Shown here one piece after another: positions 16,742 to 25,651 of a stretch of DNA of 64,000 bases. The notes under the pieces were generated by a model, which was given only the letters and a program-made list of their open reading frames with translations, was not told the origin of the DNA and searched no databases. Positions within the stretch are counted from its first letter, which is position 1; every line of letters starts with the position of its first letter. This DNA is from Bacillota bacterium (GTDB lineage: Bacteria; Bacillota; Clostridia; Lachnospirales; Cellulosilyticaceae), in the NCBI GenBank assembly GCA_023393125.1, contig JAEWMQ010000038.1:1-64000 (forward strand), in the 5' to 3' direction. The translations under genes and the position numbers were made by a program.

Positions 16742-18073
16742 CTAGTTAACACTTTGTTTAAATAAGGGATGTCTAACTAACTTAATAATGAGAGGGATCA
16801 CCATTAAAGTCCACACAATAGGTTCGGCTAAAATAATACCCATATAACCTAGAGAAGGAACTAGTAAAATAACAACAAGTACTTTACCTATAAGTTCAAT
16901 AAAGCTTGAGAAGATTGGTGTTGTATGATCACCTAAACCTTGAAGGGTATTTCTAAAAATTGAAATCATAGCAGTTACAAAATAAAGTAATGTATCTATT
17001 CTTAAATAAAGTGAAGCTGTTTCTATTACCTCTACTTCTTTACTGGCAGTTACCATCTGAATCAGTATTGGTGATAAGGTATAACTAATGATAATAACTA
17101 ACACACACCAGCCCCATGCCGCTAAAATAACCTTTTTTATCCCTATTTTAATACGCTGAATTTCTCCTGCTCCTCTATTTTGTCCACAATAAGTTGCCAT
17201 GGTCATGCCTAGTACACTAAATGGTAACATCAACATTTCTGTTATTTTGCGAGCACCTGTATGAGCTACAATAACGTTAGTACTGAAAGTATTAATAGCA
17301 CTTTGTAATGCTACGGTTCCAAGGGAAACTAAAGACTGCATCATCCCCATAGATAATCCGGATTTTAATAATAAGGCTATACGCGACTTTTGAGGTCTAA
17401 AATCACTCCACTTTAAATGAAGCATCGGATAACGTTTCACAATATAAATAAAACATAAAATAGCAGCTATAACCTGTGAAATAACAGTAGCATAGGCTGC
17501 TCCCGCCACTCCTTGATTCATAGGACCCACGAATAAGTAATCAAGTCCTATGTTCATTAATGCCGACAATATAAGAAAACAAAGTGGCGTAATCGTATCT
17601 CCTATAGCACGAAGTACACTAGCACATACATTGTAAAGCATAGCAGCCATCATTCCTAATAAAATGACTCTTATGTAAAGAATTCCTTGTAGCATTAATT
17701 CATCTTTCATATTAAGCAGCCTTAAAATAGGCTCCAGTAAGCCTACACTAACTATTGTTAAAATGATAGCCATAATAATGCCTAAACTTAAAGTGCTAGC
17801 CACACTTTTTCTAAGTGCCTCAAAATCTCCAGCCCCAAAATCCCTTGCTACAATAATAGCAAATCCATTGGTTAGGCCAATTAAAAAACCAATAATTAAA
17901 TTGTTAAGTGTACTGGTAGCACCTACTGCTGCTAATGCTTGTTCTCCTAAAATCTCTCCTACAATTCTTATGTCTACTAAACTATAAAAAAGCTGAACTA
18001 AATTACCAATAAAAATAGGAATAGCAAACTGTAAGATAAGCTTTCCTGGATTTCCTTTTGTTAAGTCCTTCAT
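16742..18073 (-). CDS. MATE family efflux transporter
   Basis: A 443-residue membrane protein with about twelve hydrophobic segments arranged as two similar halves, the fold of Na+- or H+-coupled multidrug and toxin extrusion pumps. It begins MKDLTKGNPGKLILQFAIPIFIGNLVQLFY, typical of clostridial MATE proteins of the DinF/NorM type (the first half is quoted in two parts here: MKDLTKGNPGKLI and LQFAIPIFIGNLVQ). The chosen ATG has AGGAGA seven bases upstream. The frame continues 26 codons further up without a site. It lies directly downstream of the tRNA-Ala gene on the same strand. No regulator is adjacent and the substrate is unknown. Confidence 0.92.
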   Translation of the reverse strand: MKDLTKGNPGKLILQFAIPIFIGNLVQLFYSLVDIRIVGEILGEQALAAVGATSTLNNLIIGFLIGLTNGFAIIVARDFGAGDFEALRKSVASTLSLGIIMAIILTIVSVGLLEPILRLLNMKDELMLQGILYIRVILLGMMAAMLYNVCASVLRAIGDTITPLCFLILSALMNIGLDYLFVGPMNQGVAGAAYATVISQVIAAILCFIYIVKRYPMLHLKWSDFRPQKSRIALLLKSGLSMGMMQSLVSLGTVALQSAINTFSTNVIVAHTGARKITEMLMLPFSVLGMTMATYCGQNRGAGEIQRIKIGIKKVILAAWGWCVLVIIISYTLSPILIQMVTASKEVEVIETASLYLRIDTLLYFVTAMISIFRNTLQGLGDHTTPIFSSFIELIGKVLVVILLVPSLGYMGIILAEPIVWTLMVIPLIIKLVRHPLFKQSVN

Positions 18074-18167
18074 CTCATGTTCTCCTATATGTATTTGATA
18101 TGTTGCCAATAAAAATACTCTATCTAGAAGTAATTCTCTAAATAGAGTCAATAGACGTTTGTACTAA

Positions 18168-18240
18168 TGGAGATGAGGGGACTTGAACCCCTTGCCTCTT
18201 GAATGCCATTCAAGCGCTCTCCCAGATGAGCTACACCCCC
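18168..18240 (-). tRNA. tRNA-Ala (anticodon GGC)
   Basis: A full cloverleaf is seen on the minus strand. The acceptor GGGGGTG pairs with CATCTCC and includes the G3-U70 wobble that identifies alanine tRNAs. The D arm is GCTC...GAGC, the anticodon stem CTTGA/TCAAG, and the loop ATGGCAT gives anticodon GGC (18205-18207). The T arm is AGGGG-TTCAAGT-CCCCT. The discriminator is A. The 3' CCA is not encoded (the next bases are TTA), so it must be added after transcription. Length is 73 bases. Confidence 0.97.
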
Positions 18241-18330
18241 TTAATGCTAATCTTATTTTACCTTATTTTTCTAGGTTATTCAATCTTATTTTTCTATTTT
18301 GTTTATAAATGATTTTCTGCTATTAAGTAA

Positions 18331-18360
18331 GATAGAAAGCATGATCTCATGCTTTCTATC
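18331..18360 (-). terminator. Terminator of the glycosidase gene
   Basis: GATAGAAAGCATGA and its complement form a 14-bp stem with a two-base loop, about 45 bases past the glycosidase stop. The following bases on the minus strand (TTACTTAATAG) are only mildly T-rich. It also separates this gene from the tRNA. Confidence 0.6.
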
Positions 18361-18403
18361 TTTATGTATAGTTCATTTAGTATTATACTCTTTTAATTTA
18401 AAA

Positions 18404-19333
18404 CTACTGATGGGTATAGTATTTTTTAATAACTTGCTCAGCTGGTTTTCCATACACGCCATATCCTTTGTCTTTTACTGCTTCTTTTAAATCATATAGC
18501 TTCCATGGCCAGTCCCACATAGCAAATCCCGATATCCAAGGGCGTTTTAAACAAGCTTTAAACATCGCTTCATACCAAGCTGCTTGTTCCTCTAGAGACA
18601 CTTCCCCTGTTTTCCCCCAATCATTTGGCACTTCTGAAGAATGAGCCGTAGACATACAGCCCGCTTCTGCAAAGAAAAATGGTTTTTGATAATGTTCCAC
18701 TATCTTTTCAATACGATCTAATTCCTTTTCCCAATCTTCTAAAGGATAATAGCCACTAGAAGAAATGACATCTACTGCATCCCACCATGTCACATTATCT
18801 TCTTGATATTTATCCGTATTATAGGATACAAGTCCATGATAAACCTTCTTGATATCGTCAATAAGTTTGCGCCACTCTTCTGTTCTTCTTTCACTCATGA
18901 CCATTTCACAGCCTGCAATCATCATCTCACAGCCTTCTTCTTCTGCAATACGAGCATAATGTACTTGAAAATCTGTATATGATTGAAACCAATTATGCCA
19001 TTTAGGCTCACAATATACATCTTTGTCAAAAAAATTAATATGTGCTCTCCAAGTACCATTTTTACAGTTGGCTGTAGGCTTTAAAGCCACTCTAAGACCT
19101 AATGATTTTGCAAAACGAATCATCTGTCTTAACTCTTCGTCTGATACATTTGCTTTAGATTTATAATCAATTATTTCTGACTGGGCTGTATCTTGAAGGC
19201 CATTAGGTACTAAAATAATAAAATTAGCACCTGTTCTTTCCTGTAGACTTTTTAAACTTTGCTTTGCTTTCTCAGTATTAAAACTCCCTTGAGCCGCAAA
19301 AGGTGCAAATGTTATCCCTTTAATAAATTCCAT
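18404..19333 (-). CDS. GH113-like glycoside hydrolase
   Basis: A 309-residue cytoplasmic TIM-barrel protein resembling family GH113 (beta-mannanase-like). Two glutamates sit where the family has its catalytic pair: Glu143 in IAGCEMVMSE (acid/base) and Glu223 in FFFAEAGCMS (nucleophile). They are 80 residues apart, the spacing I recall for the Alicyclobacillus enzyme. Aromatic residues typical of a sugar-binding cleft occur in WRAHINFFD, KWHNWFQSY and GFAMWDWPW. No signal peptide is present, so it would act on imported oligosaccharides. A divergent AraC-type regulator is 104 bases away and probably controls it. Actual substrate is uncertain. Confidence 0.8.
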   Translation of the reverse strand: MEFIKGITFAPFAAQGSFNTEKAKQSLKSLQERTGANFIILVPNGLQDTAQSEIIDYKSKANVSDEELRQMIRFAKSLGLRVALKPTANCKNGTWRAHINFFDKDVYCEPKWHNWFQSYTDFQVHYARIAEEEGCEMMIAGCEMVMSERRTEEWRKLIDDIKKVYHGLVSYNTDKYQEDNVTWWDAVDVISSSGYYPLEDWEKELDRIEKIVEHYQKPFFFAEAGCMSTAHSSEVPNDWGKTGEVSLEEQAAWYEAMFKACLKRPWISGFAMWDWPWKLYDLKEAVKDKGYGVYGKPAEQVIKKYYTHQ

Positions 19334-19437
19334 CTTCTATCTCCTTTCATCTTTTGTACTTATTATAGATTTTAATGTAAGTACTCTATATAATAATCTC
19401 ATACAAAAATTGTACAAATCTATTTTAGGAGTCAAAC
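19334..19437. promoter_or_regulatory. Divergent control region between the glycosidase and araC-type regulator
   Basis: The region holds a TATATAATAAT element and repeated TTGTAC motifs, including the palindrome TTGTACAA near the regulator start. No promoter pair of convincing spacing could be fixed on either strand. A sugar-responsive AraC operator here is inferred from gene arrangement. Confidence 0.4.
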
Positions 19438-20307
19438 ATGCATTACTTATTTGAGTTTAATGATAAGCGCTACACTTGGTATGAGGCTTTTTTATTTGAT
19501 ACAACTAAAGATGTCTTACCTATTCGTTCTCACTGGCATTACTTTATGGAGATGATTTATATGCTAGACGGTACTGCACTTGTTACTTGTAAACAGCAAA
19601 GCTATGTGCTAGAACCAGGAGACCTTATTTTATTTCACCCTAAAATGATTCATTCTATTTCTGCCACTACCCCTACACCATTAAAATATGGTGTTTTGAA
19701 GTTTGATCTTCATAAAATTCAACCTGCCTCTAGCTTTGGTCCTAAACTAGCCTCTATTTTCCAAATAGCAGAAACAGATCCTCATACTTGTGTTTTCTTC
19801 CCTACTCATCAGCTAAAAGATTTTGCTATAAAGGAGGTTTTTTTAAGTTGTATTCAAGAAGCTAATGTAAAAGACTTTGGTTATGACTTACTGATTCATG
19901 CAAAGCTTTCTTCTTTACTTATTGCTATTACACGTTTTTGGCGTAAAAATGGTTTTAATACAGACCTTTCCCTTCTAAAAAATCATACTTATGATTCAAT
20001 TGATACCATTACTGAGTATATTGATGCCCACTCTAGTGAACCACTCAAAGCCGAAGACTTGGCTAACCAGTGTCATATGAGTTATTCCCACTTTGCCAAA
20101 CAATTCAAACTACTTTATGGGCAATCCTGTAAAGAGTACATCTCATTTATTCGTATTTGTAAAGCGGAAGACTTATTACGCTTTACTGATTTTGACTTAA
20201 ACTTTATTAGTCAAGAAACTGGTTTTTCTGATTGCAGTCATCTTATTAAGACTTTTAAAAAGCATAAGGGAATTACACCTAAACAATTTCGTATGTATAA
20301 CGTATAA
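19438..20307 (+). CDS. AraC family transcriptional regulator
   Basis: The 289-residue protein has an N-terminal cupin-type sensor domain (about 1-110: RSHWHYFMEMIYMLDGTA, LEPGDLILFHPKMIHS). The C-terminal domain of two helix-turn-helix motifs (about 190-289) contains LANQCHMSYSHFAKQFK and the AraC signature end GFSDCSHLIKTFKKHKGITP. It starts with ATG after TAGGAG. The divergent gene is a GH113-like glycosidase, so it is probably a sugar-responsive activator of that gene. It is one of the few plus-strand genes. A shared hairpin terminator follows. Confidence 0.92.
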   Translation: MHYLFEFNDKRYTWYEAFLFDTTKDVLPIRSHWHYFMEMIYMLDGTALVTCKQQSYVLEPGDLILFHPKMIHSISATTPTPLKYGVLKFDLHKIQPASSFGPKLASIFQIAETDPHTCVFFPTHQLKDFAIKEVFLSCIQEANVKDFGYDLLIHAKLSSLLIAITRFWRKNGFNTDLSLLKNHTYDSIDTITEYIDAHSSEPLKAEDLANQCHMSYSHFAKQFKLLYGQSCKEYISFIRICKAEDLLRFTDFDLNFISQETGFSDCSHLIKTFKKHKGITPKQFRMYNV

Positions 20308-20336
20308 AAAGCAGGCTTATTTTAAGCCTGCTTTTT
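20306..20336. terminator. Bidirectional terminator between araC-type and HD-GYP genes
   Basis: AAAAAGCAGGCTTA-TTT-TAAGCCTGCTTTTT has an A-run before and a T-run after the 9-bp stem, so it can end transcription from both converging genes. Confidence 0.9.
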
Positions 20337-20346
20337 ATATGACTTC

Positions 20347-21405
20347 TTATAATATTGCTTCTACCATAAGCTGTTTATGGATAGATAAATTTACATACTC
20401 ATTTCCCACTTGAACAACAGGACGTGATAAATCATTCTTATTAATCATTACAATTTTGCCTTCTTGTCCATTATTTAATCTTACGGGTTTATTAATATAC
20501 GTTTCAGTTATACGCTCTAAAAATAAAAGGAGGTATCTAGGGTCATATTTTTCAAATCCTTCATCCATAAGTACTTCTATCACTCTAAATGGGCACATCC
20601 CTTTTCTATAAACACGATCAGCTGTCATTGCGTCATATACATCTATAATCGTTATAATCTTTGCAAACTCGTGAATTTGCTCACCTTTTAACCCTCTAGG
20701 GTAGCCAGTACCATCACATCTTTCATGATGCATATATGCTGCTGCTTTAATACGTTCATCCACATCTTGCTTTTCTAATATGGTATAGCTTTTTATAGGG
20801 TGGAGTTTAATTACATCAAATTCTTCTTTTGTTAATTTTCCAGGCTTTGTGATAATTTCTTGTGGAATCTGAGTCTTACCAACATCATGTAGTAAACCAC
20901 ATAAACTTAGTACCTGTATATCCTCTTGACTTAAACCCAGCCATCGTCCCATAATATGACACATGAGTGCCACATTAACACTATGTGTATAAGTTAGGTC
21001 ATCATAATTACGTATACAATACATCATATCTAGTAATTGGATATTATTATTTGCTGTTTTAAATAGATTGTCAATTTCTGCTACTAATGCTTGTACATCA
21101 AGTTCCTCATCTGTATTCACTACATAAGACAATGTACTTTTTAAATTTTGGGTAGTAGTTAATAGCCCTTCATCAAAAGCTTTAAAGGCTTTAGTTTCTT
21201 TAATTGCTTCTACAGAAGTTTCTATAGGATCTACTTGTTTAGCTGCGATTTCTACATGTTCTACTAAATACTCTTTTAATAACTCTTTAATTCTTGGTGT
21301 AATTCTAGTTTGGCTTGTAACAAGTAAAACGCCATTTTGTTTATAAATTGGCTTATCTATTACCATTCCCATTTGGATTTGTTCAATACCTATTCTCGTA
21401 CCCAT
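20347..21405 (-). CDS. HD-GYP domain protein (probable cyclic-di-GMP phosphodiesterase)
   Basis: The 352-residue protein has an uncharacterised N-terminal domain of about 120 residues (MGTRIGIEQIQMGMVIDKPI...) and a C-terminal HD-GYP domain. The metal-binding HDVGK, the HHE and the DGTGYP signature (HHERCDGTGYPRGLKG) are all intact, as is DVYDAMTADRVYR. An active HD-GYP hydrolyses cyclic-di-GMP to pGpG or GMP. A short C-terminal PilZ-like tail is not evident; the tail NGQEGKIVMINKNDLSRPVV is a small beta-rich segment. No signal or membrane segment is seen. The ATG follows AGGGAG. It stands alone, and in this organism it might link to the pilus-like genes elsewhere (speculative). Confidence 0.9.
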   Translation of the reverse strand: MGTRIGIEQIQMGMVIDKPIYKQNGVLLVTSQTRITPRIKELLKEYLVEHVEIAAKQVDPIETSVEAIKETKAFKAFDEGLLTTTQNLKSTLSYVVNTDEELDVQALVAEIDNLFKTANNNIQLLDMMYCIRNYDDLTYTHSVNVALMCHIMGRWLGLSQEDIQVLSLCGLLHDVGKTQIPQEIITKPGKLTKEEFDVIKLHPIKSYTILEKQDVDERIKAAAYMHHERCDGTGYPRGLKGEQIHEFAKIITIIDVYDAMTADRVYRKGMCPFRVIEVLMDEGFEKYDPRYLLLFLERITETYINKPVRLNNGQEGKIVMINKNDLSRPVVQVGNEYVNLSIHKQLMVEAIL

Positions 21406-21575
21406 TATAGTCTCCCTAGATTTCTTTTCACAAGTTGTATACTTGTCTAAATTTTTAAATATATACACCAATTAAAATATCACTTTTTATTATCACTTTT
21501 CAAGCTTTTTATCAAAAAAAGTCAGTTTTTGAACTAATCAAGCATTTTTATACAACAAATCATAAAATATCTTCT

Positions 21576-22316
21576 TTATTTTTTGCACAACCATTGCTCC
21601 AAACAATCAATTACAATAAATAAAATAACCCCTAATAAACCTAACATTAAAATACCACCGTACATAGCTAAATAATTCATACGGCTCCAGCTATCTTGAA
21701 TATAATAGCCTAAACCATATTGCGTTCCATAATTCTCAGCAAAAAATAAAACAGATAAAGCGGTTCCTACTGATAGCCTAAGATTGGTTAAAATGTCTGG
21801 AAGTATAGCCGGTAAAGTGACATGATAAAACATTTGCCATTTATTTGCACCTAAACTCTTCATACTATGATAAAGACCTACATCAATCTGCTGAGCGCTT
21901 CCCCTTACGGCTACAATCACTTGAAATACAGTAATAAGTACAATAAGTGTAATCTTAGAATGATCTCCTAGCCCAAATAAGATCATTAAAATAGGGAGTA
22001 ATGCTGTTTTAGGAATGGGATAAGTAAAATAAATGAAAGGATTTAAAAGACGATTAATAGTAGGTGAGGTACCCATTAATATGCCTACCAATACACCTAT
22101 TAATGTTGAAATGAATAACCCCCAAAAAATCCTTTGAAAACTAGCTCCTATATGTCCTAACATAGAACTATTTATGATCTGAGGTAAATAACTATAAACT
22201 TTAGTTGGCATCGGCAAAGCTGGTGTTTTTAAGCAAATCGCACCTATATACCAAATCACATTAAAGAATAAGAAACCTTGTAAAAATAATAATCTACTTT
22301 TCTTTTCTCTCATCAA
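21576..22316 (-). CDS. ABC transporter permease (SsuC/TauC/ThiX type)
   Basis: A 246-residue inner-membrane permease with about six hydrophobic segments. It has the EAA-loop region of the nitrate/sulfonate/taurine family (MKSLGANKWQMFYHVTLPAILPDILTNLR). It overlaps the ATPase gene by 4 bases. With the ATPase and the lipoprotein it forms an importer. It is the last gene of the UbiX-A-D-associated operon. The substrate is unknown; the family imports sulfonates, nitrate, pyrimidine precursors or aromatic compounds. Confidence 0.93.
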   Translation of the reverse strand: MMREKKSRLLFLQGFLFFNVIWYIGAICLKTPALPMPTKVYSYLPQIINSSMLGHIGASFQRIFWGLFISTLIGVLVGILMGTSPTINRLLNPFIYFTYPIPKTALLPILMILFGLGDHSKITLIVLITVFQVIVAVRGSAQQIDVGLYHSMKSLGANKWQMFYHVTLPAILPDILTNLRLSVGTALSVLFFAENYGTQYGLGYYIQDSWSRMNYLAMYGGILMLGLLGVILFIVIDCLEQWLCKK

Positions 22317-23059
22317 CTTCTCCCCTTTTTAATTTGTTCTTTGATTTGATGATAAAGCACTTTAAATTGCTCTCTCTCTCTAAAATCAATATCTGCAAAC
22401 AAAGGATTCTCCCAGATAGCATCTACTGTTCCATTTTGATGCATCACAAGAATCTTACTTCCCATATACAGTGCTTCTTCAATGCTATGAGTAACAATTA
22501 AAGTCGTACAGTGATGCGTCCTCCAAATCTTTAAAAAGGTTTGGACTGCTTCATCTTTCATAATGGCATCTAAAGCTGAAAACGGTTCATCCATTAATAA
22601 TAATTCTGGTGAAATAGCAAAAGCTCTAGCAAGTGCTACTCTTTGACGTTGTCCACCACTTAAAGTACTTGGATAACGTTTTGTTAAATGACCAAGCTCC
22701 AGAGTTTCTAGTACTTCTCCTAGATGCTGTTGTCCTTCTGATGTCAGCTTCATCTTTTTAATACGAAATGGCAATAGGCAGTTCTCGTATACTGTTTTCC
22801 AAGGTAAGAGACCATAACCTTGAGGAATATAACCTATACGCTGTTTCTGATAGTTAAAGCTTTCTCCATTTATCAAAAGACTTCCTTCATAAGTTGCTAT
22901 GCCAGCTAGTGCTTTAATAAAAGTAGATTTTCCACATCCTGATGGACCTATTATGGCAATAATCTCACCTTTTTCTATGGTTAAATTAATAGGTCCTAAA
23001 GCTCGTTCATAGCTTTTATTATTTTTATAATTGACCACTAAATCCTTTATTTCAATCAT
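22313..23059 (-). CDS. ABC transporter ATP-binding protein (SsuB/TauB type)
   Basis: The 248-residue nucleotide-binding subunit powers the adjacent permease. It has Walker A GPSGCGKST, signature LSGGQRQRVALARA, Walker B LLLMDEPFSALD and the switch His in VTHSIEEA. A hairpin terminator lies between its start and the upstream lipoprotein gene. That usually lowers expression of the membrane parts relative to the abundant binding protein. Confidence 0.95.
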   Translation of the reverse strand: MIEIKDLVVNYKNNKSYERALGPINLTIEKGEIIAIIGPSGCGKSTFIKALAGIATYEGSLLINGESFNYQKQRIGYIPQGYGLLPWKTVYENCLLPFRIKKMKLTSEGQQHLGEVLETLELGHLTKRYPSTLSGGQRQRVALARAFAISPELLLMDEPFSALDAIMKDEAVQTFLKIWRTHHCTTLIVTHSIEEALYMGSKILVMHQNGTVDAIWENPLFADIDFREREQFKVLYHQIKEQIKKGRS

Positions 23060-23104
23060 GCTTTATTCCCCTTTTTACACTTAAAATGATGTCACATTCA
23101 TAAT

Positions 23105-23141
23105 AAAAAAGGTGTTGCATAATTTATGCAACAACCCCTTT
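23105..23141 (-). terminator. Intra-operon terminator between binding protein and ATPase genes
   Basis: On the minus strand GTTGCATAA/TTATGCAAC is followed by ACCTTTTTTATTATG. It lies 12 bases past the binding-protein stop codon and 45 bases before the ATPase start. Partial read-through would set the subunit ratio. Confidence 0.75.
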
Positions 23142-23152
23142 ATTAACGTTTA

Positions 23153-24127
23153 TTACTGAATAACTCCAATATCGCTTACTGCATCAGTTGGCTCAAGTTC
23201 AATGGTTAAAAGACCCTTTTCCTCACACCAATCAAACACATCTTCTACTTCATCTAAAGGAGGTAATTGATTTTTTCTAAATACAGGTGCAATAATATTG
23301 CCTCTCATCTCTTCTGGATAACCAATTGTTGTTATAATCACCTCTTCATAAGCTTTTACATCTGTGTTATTAATATAATCTACACCTTTGTTATAAGCAT
23401 TATAAAAGGCTTTAATCGCATTTGGCTTTTCATCAATAACAGATTGTTTAAAAGCAGTAACAGAAGTATACATACCACTATCTACATCTACCTTTTCAAT
23501 CATTTTACCACCATTTGATAGAGCTGTATCAGAAAAAGGACTTGGCATAATGGCAGCATCTATTTCTCCATTATTTAGCATTTCCAGTCTTGTTGGCATT
23601 GATGGAATAGCTACCTTTTCTACCCTCTCTTCAGATACATCATATTTATCTAATAATTGGTCTAATGTATATTCAATCACTGTGTTTTCTGAAATAGCTA
23701 CTTTCTTACCAACTAAATCAGCCACCTGATTAATACCACTATTAGCCCCAGCTACTAATACAAACTCACCATCTGTCATACCCGTGATTTTCATATCAAT
23801 ACCTGCATTTTGATAAATGGCAATAGCAATTTGATCACAAATAACACCATCAATTTGCCCTGCTTGAAGAGCTGCATCACGATCTTTAGCTGCTTTAAAA
23901 AACTCTAACTTGACATCTACACCAGCTTCATCAAAATACCCTTGCTCTTCTGCCATAATAATAGGAAGTGCTGAAATTGAGCTAATGAGCCCTAAAGAAA
24001 GACTTTCTTTTTCAGCTACCGTTTCTGATGGAGATGGACTCACTTCTTTAATAGGTGCTTTTGCATTACAACCTACCATAACCATACTGAGCATCAAGCT
24101 TAGTACTATACTTAACTTTCTTTTCAT
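23153..24127 (-). CDS. ABC transporter substrate-binding lipoprotein (SsuA/NMT1-like)
   Basis: A 324-residue lipoprotein. The signal peptide ends in MVMVGC with Cys20 as the lipidation site. The mature protein is a two-lobe periplasmic-binding fold of the NMT1/SsuA type: LGLISSISALPIIMAEEQGY, AALQAGQIDGVICDQ, LVGKKVAISENT and EMLNNGEIDAAIMP. Proteins of this fold bind small sulfonates, nitrate, thiamine pyrimidine precursors or aromatic acids. The gene follows ubiX by 41 bases on the same strand, so the ligand may be an aromatic intermediate used by the UbiA/UbiD/UbiX set (inference). Confidence 0.9.
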   Translation of the reverse strand: MKRKLSIVLSLMLSMVMVGCNAKAPIKEVSPSPSETVAEKESLSLGLISSISALPIIMAEEQGYFDEAGVDVKLEFFKAAKDRDAALQAGQIDGVICDQIAIAIYQNAGIDMKITGMTDGEFVLVAGANSGINQVADLVGKKVAISENTVIEYTLDQLLDKYDVSEERVEKVAIPSMPTRLEMLNNGEIDAAIMPSPFSDTALSNGGKMIEKVDVDSGMYTSVTAFKQSVIDEKPNAIKAFYNAYNKGVDYINNTDVKAYEEVIITTIGYPEEMRGNIIAPVFRKNQLPPLDEVEDVFDWCEEKGLLTIELEPTDAVSDIGVIQ

Positions 24128-24168
24128 TTTAAAACCTCTTTCCTTCTATCCAATCATTTATCTTACTT

Positions 24169-24747
24169 TTAATGACTTGTCCACTTTTGATATAACTCAT
24201 GATCTATGCCTAAATGATCCAGTATTTTACCTACTACAAAATCCACAGCTTCTTCTAAAGCTTTAGGCTTATGATAAAAGCCTGGCATAGCAGGTAGTAT
24301 ACTAGCATTCATTCTAGCAAGCTTTAACATATTTTCTAAATGAATCTCATTTAAAGGTGTCTCTCTTGGTACTAAAACCAAAGGTCTCTTTTCTTTAAGG
24401 GCTACATCTGCTGCTCTTACCAGTAGAGTCTTCGATAAGCCGCAGGCTATTTCACTTAAAGTCCCCATAGAACAAGGTGCTACAATCATGGCATCAAAAC
24501 CATAAGAACCACTAGCGACTCCTGCGAACAAATTAGTGTTTTCTTCTAAAATCAGCTGATGATATTGCTCTTTAAGTTCTGCCATATAAGCCCTAAAATC
24601 TAAATCTAGCTCATAAGCAAATACTTTCTCAGCCGTCTCAGTGGCAACTACATGAAGTTCTACCTCTAGTTTTAACAATTCTTCTATTAGCCTTTTCGCA
24701 TAAATACTACCACTAGCACCTGTTATACCTATTACTATTCTCTTCAT
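24169..24747 (-). CDS. ubiX: UbiX-type flavin prenyltransferase
   Basis: Makes prenylated FMN, the cofactor of UbiD decarboxylases, from FMN and dimethylallyl phosphate. The 192-residue length is normal. Motifs are IGITGASGSIYAKRL at the N-terminus (FMN binding), APCSMGTLSEIACG, and the C-terminal region RETPLNEIHLENML with AMPGFYHKP. It is 28 bases after the ubiA-family gene and AAGGAG precedes the ATG. Presence beside a UbiD homologue supports the cofactor-supply role. Confidence 0.96.
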   Translation of the reverse strand: MKRIVIGITGASGSIYAKRLIEELLKLEVELHVVATETAEKVFAYELDLDFRAYMAELKEQYHQLILEENTNLFAGVASGSYGFDAMIVAPCSMGTLSEIACGLSKTLLVRAADVALKEKRPLVLVPRETPLNEIHLENMLKLARMNASILPAMPGFYHKPKALEEAVDFVVGKILDHLGIDHELYQKWTSH

Positions 24748-24775
24748 ATAAGCTCCTTATCTTTCATACCATCTC

Positions 24776-25651
24776 TTATAATAAGATGGCTAATACACCA
24801 CATAGGAGAAATACCATACTAATGACTTGATTAATCTGATAAGAAGCAATCTTTACATTAGTAAGATTTTCTGGTGATACAAGCTTATGTTCAATAATAA
24901 ATAAAACACCTATAAGAAGCATTCCTATTTCATAAATACCGTTAAGGCTTTTACTTAAGAGTCCTATTGACACTAGTATAACCCACGCTAAAGCATGAAA
25001 TACTCTAGAAATCATTAAAGCTTCTTTTACACCAAAACGGGCTGGAATGGAATGAATACCATGAGTTTTATCAAATTCATAGTCTTGAGCACCATAAATA
25101 ATATCAAAACCAGCTACCCACAAAGTATTTGCCGCACCCATTAGTAGCGGTAGTAAGCTGATTTGCCCTGTTATTGCAAGCCAAGCGCCTACCGGTGCTG
25201 CTGCTGAAGTAACTCCCAATACTAAATGACATGCCCACGTAAAACGTTTCGTATAAGAATAAATCGTCATTAAGAAAATCGCTAGTGGTGATAAAATAAA
25301 ACATAGCATATTGAGATTAATTGCTCCTATCATCATCACTATAAAGCAAATGATAGTAAACACAATAACTTCTTTTTTATTCATAAGACCGCTAGGAATT
25401 TGTCTATTGGCTGTTCTCGCATTTTTTGCATCTATTTCTGCATCAATAACTCTATTAATAGCATTAGCACCAGTTCTAGCTCCCATAAAAGCTACTAAAA
25501 TCCAAAATATAGTCTCAAATGAAGGTAAACCATCTGCTGCTAATAACATAGCTATAAGCGCAAAAGATAATGAAAAAATAGTATGTGAAAACATTACCAA
25601 CGTAGCATAGTCATTTACCTTTTTCTTTATTTTTTTAATGACTTGTATCAA
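24776..25651 (-). CDS. UbiA-family prenyltransferase (MqnP-like)
   Basis: A 291-residue membrane enzyme with eight or nine hydrophobic segments. It attaches a polyprenyl chain to an aromatic acceptor. The first Asp-rich motif is NRVIDAEID (Asn66, Asp70, Asp74) and the second is DIIYGAQDYEFD, both Mg-pyrophosphate sites of the UbiA family. The protein is of the type found with SCO4490-like decarboxylases, where it prenylates 1,4-dihydroxy-6-naphthoate (MqnP). It overlaps the UbiD-family gene by 17 bases, so the two are tightly coupled. A menaquinone-like end product is the best guess. Other prenylated aromatics are possible. Confidence 0.9.
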   Translation of the reverse strand: MIQVIKKIKKKVNDYATLVMFSHTIFSLSFALIAMLLAADGLPSFETIFWILVAFMGARTGANAINRVIDAEIDAKNARTANRQIPSGLMNKKEVIVFTIICFIVMMIGAINLNMLCFILSPLAIFLMTIYSYTKRFTWACHLVLGVTSAAAPVGAWLAITGQISLLPLLMGAANTLWVAGFDIIYGAQDYEFDKTHGIHSIPARFGVKEALMISRVFHALAWVILVSIGLLSKSLNGIYEIGMLLIGVLFIIEHKLVSPENLTNVKIASYQINQVISMVFLLCGVLAILL

